From positions 1 through 29,156 of the forward strand of contig JBJOGS010000051.1 of NCBI GenBank assembly GCA_046048095.1: DNA of 29,156 nt, in the 5' to 3' direction. The DNA comes from UBA3478 sp046048095. GTDB lineage: Bacteria > Bacteroidota > Bacteroidia > Flavobacteriales > Flavobacteriaceae. The position numbers and the translations under genes were made by a program. Numbering within the stretch: the stretch's first letter is position 1; each line of letters starts with the position of its first letter. The notes below the pieces were generated by a model. That model saw only the letters and a list, made by a program, of their open reading frames with translations, did no database searches and had not been told where the DNA came from. Below, piece by piece: positions 23,058-29,156 of this stretch.

Positions 23058-24884
23058 TTATACCGTAGCGTCGTAGGTGTAGCCTTCTTTCTCTTTAATT
23101 GCTTCAGCAATGAGTTCTTTAAGTTCTGCGATATTGGGCAGCTGTTGGTATTTGGTGAAACGCTTTAACCCCATGAGCATCGCTTTTTGTTCATCTCCTT
23201 CTGCGAAAGAGGCGATTCCTTCTTTCGCCCTTCTTGTAATGTGTTCTACCGCGTTAAATACATACAACTGGGTCATCGCAATTTGAGTGGTTTGAGAAGC
23301 TACTCCAAAGCGCTCAGCGTTTTTTAGCGTTCGATATACTGCGGATTCGGCCATATAGATTTCAATCAAGATATCTGCTGCGCACATCAGTAGTATTTGA
23401 TGCGATTCGAGTTCAGTGCCATATTTCTCTACAGCTGCACCAGCGACCATCAGAAATACCTTCTTAAGTTGAGCGACCAATGCAACCTCTTGACTCAAAG
23501 GTTGACTAAAATCAGGTGCATCGAAGCTAGGTATTCCCATGAGTTCTTCTTTAACCGCATAGGCAGGTCCTAACAAATCAACATGTCCTTTGAGTGCTTT
23601 CTTAATAAGCATTCCGACTGAGAGCATGCGATTGATTTCATTGGTTCCTTCATAAATTCGAGAAATCCGTGCGTCTCTCCAGGCGGATTCCATAGGGGCA
23701 TCCGCACTAAATCCCATACCTCCATAGATTTGAAGCCCTTCGTCAGTACAGCTTTGAATGTGTTCTGAAACGATCACCTTTAAAATAGAGCATTCGATTG
23801 CAAACTCTTCTACGCCCTTGAGTTCAGCATCTTGATGTGATTCGCCTTTTTCTAATCGAGCCAAAATGCTGTGTTCAATGTCGCTTGCCGCACGATAACA
23901 GGCCGATTCATCTGCATAGCAATTACTCGCCATAAGAGCCAATTTCTCTTTGATCGCTCCAAAGTTTGCGATGGGGGTTTTGAATTGTACCCGTTCTTTA
24001 GCGTATTTCGTAGCTTCTCGAATGACTCGGCGCTGGGCGTCAAGACAAGCTGCCGCAAGCTTTATGCGCCCCACATTAAGTGCATTCATGGCAATCTTAA
24101 AGCCATTACCACGCTCGGATAGCATATTCTCAACCGGCACCTTTGTTTCGTTGAAGAACACTTGACGTGTAGAAGAAGAATGAATACCTAGCTTTTTTTC
24201 TTCTTCGCCAAAAGTGATGCCGTTCGAAGGATCATTTTCTACGATAAATCCAGTGATGTACTTGTCGTCTTCAATTCGCGCAAACACGATCAGTAGATCG
24301 GCAAATCCGGCGTTTGAAATCCACATTTTTTGACCGGTGATCTTGTAATGGGTTTGGTCCTCAGAGAGCACAGCTTTTGTCTTTCCAGAATTGGCATCAG
24401 ACCCAGCACCCGGCTCTGTGAGACAATACGATCCGAACCATTCGCCACTTGCGAGTTTAGGTACATACTTTTGTTTTTGGGCCTCAGTGCCATACAGGGT
24501 AATGGGCATGGTTCCAATACCTGTGTGGGCTCCAAATGCGGTACTAAACGATCCCGTTACTCCAGAAATGTAGTCGCAGACGAGCATAGTCGATACAAAA
24601 CCCATTCCCATGCCTCCGTAAGCCTCAGGAACAGCGATGCTCAGCAGTCCGAGTTCACCCGCTTTCTGCATACACTCTTTGGTGTACTGGTAATCTTTAT
24701 GCTCGAAACGCTCCCAGTGCGCCCAGAGTTCACGTTCTGCAAACTCTTTCGTGCTTTCACGCATCATCTTTTGATCTTCAGAAAGATCTTCGAGTGTGAA
24801 AAAGGTGTCTAGCGAGGGGGTCTTCACAATGAATTGTCCTCCTCGAATACGTGATGAGGTGGTGTTAGTCTGAGGGTTGTTCAT
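23058..24884 (-). CDS. Acyl-CoA dehydrogenase, long VLCAD/ACAD9-like form
   Basis: This flavoenzyme introduces the 2,3 double bond into fatty acyl-CoA, the first step of beta-oxidation. The 608-residue protein has the core domain to about residue 420, with YGGMGMGFVS, CLTEPGAGSDANS, MWISNAGFADLLIVFARI and the catalytic region QIYGGMGFSADAPMESAWRD followed by RISRIYEGTNEINR. An extra C-terminal helical domain of about 180 residues is characteristic of VLCAD/ACAD9-type enzymes. It is the last gene of the operon, 11 bp after the thiolase, and its stop is followed closely by the terminator. Chain-length preference cannot be told from sequence. Confidence 0.94.
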   Translation of the reverse strand: MNNPQTNTTSSRIRGGQFIVKTPSLDTFFTLEDLSEDQKMMRESTKEFAERELWAHWERFEHKDYQYTKECMQKAGELGLLSIAVPEAYGGMGMGFVSTMLVCDYISGVTGSFSTAFGAHTGIGTMPITLYGTEAQKQKYVPKLASGEWFGSYCLTEPGAGSDANSGKTKAVLSEDQTHYKITGQKMWISNAGFADLLIVFARIEDDKYITGFIVENDPSNGITFGEEEKKLGIHSSSTRQVFFNETKVPVENMLSERGNGFKIAMNALNVGRIKLAAACLDAQRRVIREATKYAKERVQFKTPIANFGAIKEKLALMASNCYADESACYRAASDIEHSILARLEKGESHQDAELKGVEEFAIECSILKVIVSEHIQSCTDEGLQIYGGMGFSADAPMESAWRDARISRIYEGTNEINRMLSVGMLIKKALKGHVDLLGPAYAVKEELMGIPSFDAPDFSQPLSQEVALVAQLKKVFLMVAGAAVEKYGTELESHQILLMCAADILIEIYMAESAVYRTLKNAERFGVASQTTQIAMTQLYVFNAVEHITRRAKEGIASFAEGDEQKAMLMGLKRFTKYQQLPNIAELKELIAEAIKEKEGYTYDATV

Positions 24885-24895
24885 AGCAGTTATAA

Positions 24896-26086
24896 TTAAG
24901 CGATAAATTCAAATATTCCAGCGGCTCCTTGTCCTGTTCCGACACACATCGTGACCAATCCGTGCTTTCCTTGATGATGGCGTTGACGCATTTCGTCAAA
25001 AAGCTGTACCGCTAATTTGGTTCCGGTGCACCCTAGCGGATGCCCTAGGGCGATTGCCCCTCCGTTGACGTTCACTGTCGATGGATCAAGGTCTAGCGTG
25101 CGGATGACCGCCAGAGATTGGGAAGCAAAGGCTTCATTTAATTCGGTCAAGAAGAGGTCTTCTTTGCGCAATTGCGCCATTTTAAGTGCTTTTGGCACGG
25201 CCTCTACAGGTCCTATCCCCATGATTCGAGGTGCTACCCCAGTAGCCGCATAGCTTACTAGTCGCGCGATAGGCTCAAGTTGAAGTTCTTTTACCATCGC
25301 CTCACTCATAATTAGCGTAAATGCTGCTCCATCACTCATTTGAGAAGCATTACCTGCGGTAACCGATCCAGAGGCGGCAAATACAGGTCTTAATGCTGCA
25401 AGCTTGTCAAGGGTGGTGTCTGCTCTAGGACCTTCGTCGGTGTCTACCACGTAATTGCGTTCTGCTCTTTTGCCCTTGTTGTCGAGATACACCTCGTTGA
25501 CCGTTATGGGTGCGATCTGATCTTTAAAACGTCCATTTTCTAGGGCCTTAAGGGCTTTTTGATGTGAATCGAAAGCAAATTGATCCTGATCTTCACGACT
25601 TACCTGGTATTCTTTCGCTACCTCTTCAGCGGTAAGTCCCATATTCCAATAGTAGTCGGTATGTCCAGATGCAGCAATTTCGTAATCAGGAGTAGGTTTA
25701 TACCCCCCCATTGGAATAAAACTCATGCTTTCTACGCCACCTGCAATAATGCAATCGGCCATGCCTGACTGAATTTTTGCTGTCGCTATGGAAATGGTTT
25801 CTAAACCTGAGGCACAATACCTGTTTACCGTGACTCCGGCAACGCGATCTGTTTTTAGTCCCATAAGAGAAACGAATCGCGCCATATTGAGCCCTTGTTC
25901 GGCTTCAGGCATTGCGTTGCCTAAAATCACGTCATCAATGCGCGTTTTGTCTAATTGGGGTAGCTGATCGAGCATATAACTCAGGGTTTCTGCCGCTAGC
26001 TCATCTGGTCTTTTGAATCGAAATAATCCTTTTGGTGCCTTGCCTACGGCCGTTCTGTAGGCTTTTACTATATATGCTGTCTTCAT
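24896..26086 (-). CDS. fadA: Acetyl-CoA C-acyltransferase (3-ketoacyl-CoA thiolase)
   Basis: This thiolase cleaves 3-ketoacyl-CoA with CoA, the last step of each beta-oxidation cycle. The 396-residue protein has the nucleophilic Cys in NRYCASGLETI (Cys about 91), GGVESMS, and the active-site loops NEAFASQ and GGAIALGHPLGCTG. The second catalytic Cys is in MCVGTGQGAAGIFE. All catalytic residues expected for a degradative thiolase are present. It is 3 bp downstream of the fused dehydrogenase/hydratase gene and 11 bp upstream of the dehydrogenase, so the three enzymes are made together. Confidence 0.95.
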   Translation of the reverse strand: MKTAYIVKAYRTAVGKAPKGLFRFKRPDELAAETLSYMLDQLPQLDKTRIDDVILGNAMPEAEQGLNMARFVSLMGLKTDRVAGVTVNRYCASGLETISIATAKIQSGMADCIIAGGVESMSFIPMGGYKPTPDYEIAASGHTDYYWNMGLTAEEVAKEYQVSREDQDQFAFDSHQKALKALENGRFKDQIAPITVNEVYLDNKGKRAERNYVVDTDEGPRADTTLDKLAALRPVFAASGSVTAGNASQMSDGAAFTLIMSEAMVKELQLEPIARLVSYAATGVAPRIMGIGPVEAVPKALKMAQLRKEDLFLTELNEAFASQSLAVIRTLDLDPSTVNVNGGAIALGHPLGCTGTKLAVQLFDEMRQRHHQGKHGLVTMCVGTGQGAAGIFEFIA

Positions 26087-26089
26087 AGT

Positions 26090-28489
26090 TTAGTTTCTTA
26101 GCGGTTTGCCCGTTTTTAGCATGTGTTGAATACGCTCGAGTGTTTTGCGCTCACCGCAGAGTGAAAGAAAAGCCTCTCTCTCGATTTCTAATAAATACTG
26201 TTCGCTGACATAGCTGTGTGCCGAAAGATCTCCGCCAGACATCACATAGGCGAGCTTATCTGCCATTTTTCGGTCATATGCCGAGATGTATCCTCCAGCA
26301 AGCATGCTGTCGGTACCTACCATAAATGTGCCGAGGGCCTGCCTTCCGAGTACTTTAATGTCATTGCGTTGTATGGGTTGAGTGTACCCCTGATCGGCCA
26401 TTGTTCTGGCTGTCGCCTTTGCTATAGCCAATTGGTGGTCTTGATTTGTGATCACGATATCTTTTCCTTTTTGCAAAATGCCGAGATCAAAGGCTTCATG
26501 AGCCGAAGTCGACACCTTGGCCATGGCGATAGTCAGAAAGTATTCACGAAGTGCATTGAGTTCTACATCCCCTTTTTTGTAGGTGTCAGAGGCTCTCAAG
26601 GACATTTCTTTTGATCCTCCACCTCCTGGGATGACCCCTACGCCAAATTCAACCAATCCGATATAGGTTTCTGCCGCCGCTACCACGCGATCGGCATGTA
26701 AGCTTAACTCGCAACCACCGCCCAAGGTTAATCCGTGTGGTGCGGCGATTACCGGGATGCTACTGTAACGCATGCGCATCATGGTATCTTGAAAATACTT
26801 AATCGCCATATGCAATTCGTCGTATTCTTGTTCGACAGCGAGCATAAAGATCATTCCCAGATTGGCGCCTACAGAAAAATTGGCTCCTTGATTGCCAACA
26901 ACTAGACCCTCAAAATCGGTTTCTGCGATGGTTACTGCTTTGTTGAGTCCACTGAGTACCTCGGCGCCGATGGTGTTCATTTTAGAGCGAAACTCTGCGC
27001 AAAGGATACCATCTCCAAGATCGAGTAGCTCAAAGTCGGCATTTTTGTATACCGAATTTGTCTTACGGGTATTGTCTAAGAGTATAAAGGCTTCCCTGCC
27101 AGGAATGCGTTCGAAGGTTTTGCTTTCAATGTGGTAGAACGTCGTAAAGCCTTGATCTAAACCATAAAAAGAGGTGGCCCCAGAGGCCTTCAATTCGTGC
27201 ACCCACTCAGGAAGTTTTTGTCCTTCAGCTTCGGCCAATGCGATCCCTTGGGCCAGGCCTAAGGCACTCCAAATTTCAAATGGGCCATGCTGCCAACCGA
27301 ACCCAGCTTTCATCGCGTCATCTATTTTGTACACGGTATCGGTAATTTCTCCGATGCGGTGGGCGACATAGGCAAAAAGATCCCCGAAAACAGCGCGATA
27401 GAAAGAACCAGCCTTGTCAGTTCCTTCACATAGCACTTTGAAGCGGTCAGCCACCTCACTAATGCTTTTGGTTTTATCTAGGGTCTCAAAATGCGCCTTC
27501 TTTGCAGATCTGTAAGTCAACGATTTAAGATCCAATGTCAGAATTTCAGAGGATCCGTCTTCTTTTCTCACCTTTTTATAAAAACCTTCTCCACTTTTTG
27601 ACCCTAACTTATTTTGGCTCATCATCGCCTCGATGAAATCTGGAAGGGCAAATACCTCATGTCGTTCGTCATCTGGACAATGCTCTTTGATGCCATTGGC
27701 TACATGAACTAAAGTGTCAAGACCTACAACGTCAACCGTTCTAAAGGTGGCTGATTTTGGACGCCCTATCACTGGTCCAGTGAGTTTATCGACCTCTTCA
27801 ACGGTCATGTTTAACGCACTTACACGATGGAATAAGCTTTGAATGCTGAAAATTCCAATTCGGTTTCCTATGAAAGCAGGAGTGTCCTGCGCCACTACTA
27901 CGCGTTTTCCTAAATACCGACTTCCGTAATCACTAAAAAAGTCAATTACTTCTTGCTTGGTTTGAGGACCAGGGATGATCTCGAGAAGCTTGAGATAACG
28001 CGCTGGGTTGAAGAAATGCGTTCCGCAAAAGTGTGCCTGAAAATCGTCGCTGCGACCCGCTGCCATGAGGTGAATAGGAATTCCAGAGGTGTTCGAGCTC
28101 ACTAGAGTGCCTGGTTTGCGGTGTTTTTCGATGGATTCGAACACTTGTTTTTTTATGTCAAGGCGCTCTACAACGACTTCAATGATCCAGTCTGCCTGAG
28201 AAATTTTAGATAGATCGTCCTCAAGGTTTCCGACTTGAATACGCTTCGAAAAATCAGCGTGGTAAATAGGAGAGGGTTTTGAACTCAAAGACTTCTTGAG
28301 CGCAGCGTTCACAATACGATTTTTAACCCGTTTATCAGAGAGAGACAATCCTTCTTCTTCAGGCAATAAGGTATTAGGAGCGATGTCTAAAAGAAGCACT
28401 TCAAGGCCTATTCCGGCAAGGTGTGCTGCAATACCGCTTCCCATGATACCTGACCCAATCACGGCCACTTTGGTAATTCTTCTTTTCAT
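26090..28489 (-). CDS. Fused 3-hydroxyacyl-CoA dehydrogenase / enoyl-CoA hydratase
   Basis: This 799-residue protein carries out the two middle steps of beta-oxidation. The N-terminal half is the dehydrogenase: Rossmann motif GSGIMGSGIAAHLAG (12-26), SSNTSGIPI, and the catalytic-His region GTHFFNPARYLKLLEIIPG, followed by C-terminal dimerisation domains (KSGEGFYKK, GFGWQHGPFE). The C-terminal third is a crotonase-fold hydratase with NFSVGANL, HGLTLGGGCELSLHADRVVA and IGLVEFGVGVIPGGGG, which supply both catalytic Glu. The domain order is the reverse of E. coli FadB (hydratase first) and is the common Bacteroidota form. The ATG overlaps the marR stop by 4 bp. Confidence 0.94.
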   Translation of the reverse strand: MKRRITKVAVIGSGIMGSGIAAHLAGIGLEVLLLDIAPNTLLPEEEGLSLSDKRVKNRIVNAALKKSLSSKPSPIYHADFSKRIQVGNLEDDLSKISQADWIIEVVVERLDIKKQVFESIEKHRKPGTLVSSNTSGIPIHLMAAGRSDDFQAHFCGTHFFNPARYLKLLEIIPGPQTKQEVIDFFSDYGSRYLGKRVVVAQDTPAFIGNRIGIFSIQSLFHRVSALNMTVEEVDKLTGPVIGRPKSATFRTVDVVGLDTLVHVANGIKEHCPDDERHEVFALPDFIEAMMSQNKLGSKSGEGFYKKVRKEDGSSEILTLDLKSLTYRSAKKAHFETLDKTKSISEVADRFKVLCEGTDKAGSFYRAVFGDLFAYVAHRIGEITDTVYKIDDAMKAGFGWQHGPFEIWSALGLAQGIALAEAEGQKLPEWVHELKASGATSFYGLDQGFTTFYHIESKTFERIPGREAFILLDNTRKTNSVYKNADFELLDLGDGILCAEFRSKMNTIGAEVLSGLNKAVTIAETDFEGLVVGNQGANFSVGANLGMIFMLAVEQEYDELHMAIKYFQDTMMRMRYSSIPVIAAPHGLTLGGGCELSLHADRVVAAAETYIGLVEFGVGVIPGGGGSKEMSLRASDTYKKGDVELNALREYFLTIAMAKVSTSAHEAFDLGILQKGKDIVITNQDHQLAIAKATARTMADQGYTQPIQRNDIKVLGRQALGTFMVGTDSMLAGGYISAYDRKMADKLAYVMSGGDLSAHSYVSEQYLLEIEREAFLSLCGERKTLERIQHMLKTGKPLRN

Positions 28490-28941
28490 GTTTTTATCAG
28501 AGATAAGTGCAATTCGTTGAGTTGAGTTTGTTCGTTGATGGCATCAATCGTGGCATAAAATCCTTCGAGATCTCTTGGGCTCAGTTGCTTTTCAACGGCG
28601 AGGTTAAATGCATAAACGTGCTTTTTGATAAAGTCACGCTTGTCTAGTCCGTCATGGGTAAGGTGAATAATCACCCCACGTCCATCATGCGGATTGGGTT
28701 TACGCTCGATAAGTTTCAGGTCTTCTAAAGAATTCAGTAACCGTGATAATGAGGTGGGTTCCATTCCCATGATTGGCCCTAAAGCGGTAGAGGCGGTACC
28801 ACATTTCGGATCAATGTTGAGTAAGGTTAAGCCTAGGGCCATGGTGATGCCGTACTGCTTGGCCACTTCGGTATACATCCGCGATACGCTTTGCCAAGTA
28901 GCTCTAAGTGAGTGGTCTATCAATTTTTTCTTTGAGGACAT
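28486..28941 (-). CDS. MarR-family regulator of the beta-oxidation operon
   Basis: This 151-residue winged helix-turn-helix protein has dimer helices at both ends (LRATWQSVSRMYTEVAKQYG; LSPRDLEGFYATIDAINEQ). The recognition region is GTASTALGPIMGMEPTSLSRLLNSLED, and the wing is RKPNPHDGRGVIIHLT. As the first gene of the marR-fadB-like-fadA-fadE-like transcript it is expected to control the operon and itself, probably as a repressor released by an acyl-CoA or fatty-acid ligand (inference). A perfect 26-bp palindrome overlapping its promoter is the likely operator. The -7 box lies 7 bases before the ATG, predicting a leader of only about 4 nucleotides. Confidence 0.9.
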   Translation of the reverse strand: MSSKKKLIDHSLRATWQSVSRMYTEVAKQYGITMALGLTLLNIDPKCGTASTALGPIMGMEPTSLSRLLNSLEDLKLIERKPNPHDGRGVIIHLTHDGLDKRDFIKKHVYAFNLAVEKQLSPRDLEGFYATIDAINEQTQLNELHLSLIKT

Positions 28942-28947
28942 AACCCT

Positions 28948-28984
28948 CTAAAGATACAAATTTATTATGCATGCATAATAAATT
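28948..28984 (-). promoter_or_regulatory. marR promoter with a 26-bp palindromic operator
   Basis: A perfect palindrome spans 28959-28984 with half-site AATTTATTATGCA, centred between 28971 and 28972. On the minus strand the -7 box TATCTTTAG (28956-28948) follows it by two bases. A weak -33 (TTA, 28978-28976, spacing 19) lies inside the palindrome. A dimer bound here would cover the -33 and spacer and block transcription. The core TTATGCATGCATAA is typical in size and symmetry for MarR-family sites. Confidence 0.7.
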
Positions 28985-29015
28985 AGGAATAAAAATTTAG
29001 ACCTGCAGTAGGGGT

Positions 29016-29156
29016 TTATCCTTCGGCGTAAATCGCGTTGTAGAGCGCACTGTAAATCGCCTTAACTTCTTTGCGTTTGAGTTTCATTGTTGGTGTGAGA
29101 TGCCCCCCCTCAATGGTCCAGGCATCAGGAGTGATCCTAAAGTCTTTTATTTTCTC
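29016..29156 (-). CDS. Long-chain acyl-CoA synthetase, C-terminal part (cut by window edge)
   Basis: The last 46 codons of a gene entering from the right are visible. The sequence FRITPDAWTIEGGHLTPTMKLKRK continues to AIYSALYNAIYAEG and a stop at 29016-29018. The TIEGGHLTPTMKLKR stretch carries the C-terminal catalytic Lys region of AMP-forming long-chain acyl-CoA synthetases, which activate fatty acids to acyl-CoA before beta-oxidation. The frame was read by hand from the edge. It lies 74 bp upstream of marR on the same strand; the marR promoter and palindrome fill that gap. It would supply substrate for the downstream operon. Confidence 0.8.
   Translation of the reverse strand, partial: EKIKDFRITPDAWTIEGGHLTPTMKLKRKEVKAIYSALYNAIYAEG

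Noticed and set aside
24330..24812. 160-codon open frame on plus, opposite the acyl-CoA dehydrogenase
   Set aside because: It is fully antisense to a strongly conserved gene, has a Cys- and Ser-rich composition, no domain and no start context.
26216..26614. 132-codon open frame on plus opposite the hydratase domain
   Set aside because: It mirrors the conserved crotonase segment and shows no recognisable protein features.
1..29156. Phage, insertion sequence, CRISPR or defence system
   Set aside because: No transposase, integrase, repeat array or defence-gene signature was found. The window is core metabolism and cell-cycle genes, and the only repeat of note is the element after tRNA-Pro.

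Overview
The window is a dense stretch of chromosome, about 45% GC by eye, from a member of the Bacteroidota, most likely a marine-type Flavobacteriales. The evidence is the run parA-parB-DUF5683-dapB-lepB, a fused 3-hydroxyacyl-CoA dehydrogenase/enoyl-CoA hydratase beside thiolase and a long acyl-CoA dehydrogenase, DUF2490, DUF2911 and a LETM1-related protein. It also shows Bacteroidota promoters (TTG near -33, TAnnTTTG at -7), almost no Shine-Dalgarno sequences, and many secreted proteins ending their signal peptides in AQ. Genus and species cannot be fixed from the sequence. There is no intergenic gap over 300 bases and no CRISPR array, IS element or rRNA.

Layout. (1) Positions 1-5295, minus strand: anmK, udk, a FtsB/DivIC-like divisome protein, parA, parB, a DUF5683 membrane protein, dapB and the 5' end of lepB. 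The genes are tightly packed or overlapping and link cell-wall recycling, nucleotide salvage, division, chromosome partition, diaminopimelate/lysine synthesis and protein export. murQ (5344-6156, plus) is divergent from anmK; together they encode consecutive steps that turn anhydro-MurNAc into GlcNAc-6-P. (2) 6146-10380: a lipoprotein PQQ-type sugar dehydrogenase, tRNA-Pro(GGG) followed by a striking cloverleaf-shaped inverted repeat, a beta-lactamase-fold hydrolase, an uncharacterised secreted protein and a DUF2911 protein. (3) 10417-13970: cydB and cydA (cytochrome bd oxidase), then a DUF2490 protein and a periplasmic rhodanese. (4) 14094-17313: trxB, a DUF4442 hotdog protein and a small conserved-looking protein on plus; OxyR and a PaiB-like protein on minus. 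(5) 17317-22962, minus: LETM1-related protein, a 1047-residue Asp-box (VPS10/BNR) secreted protein and an M28 peptidase. (6) 23013-29156, minus: an intrinsic terminator closes a beta-oxidation operon (marR-fadB-like-fadA-fadE-like). It is preceded by the 3' end of an acyl-CoA synthetase gene, and a perfect 26-bp palindrome overlaps the marR promoter.

Most genes have familiar relatives. The most interesting signals are non-coding: the 131-bp nested inverted repeat directly after tRNA-Pro; the 26-bp palindrome, a probable MarR operator for fatty-acid degradation; and -7 promoter boxes placed 3-7 bases from the start codons of parA, anmK, murQ and marR, which implies leaderless or nearly leaderless mRNAs. 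Protein-level oddities are an Asp where an M28 peptidase normally has its first zinc-binding His, and a beta-lactamase-fold protein whose promoter forces a TTG start.
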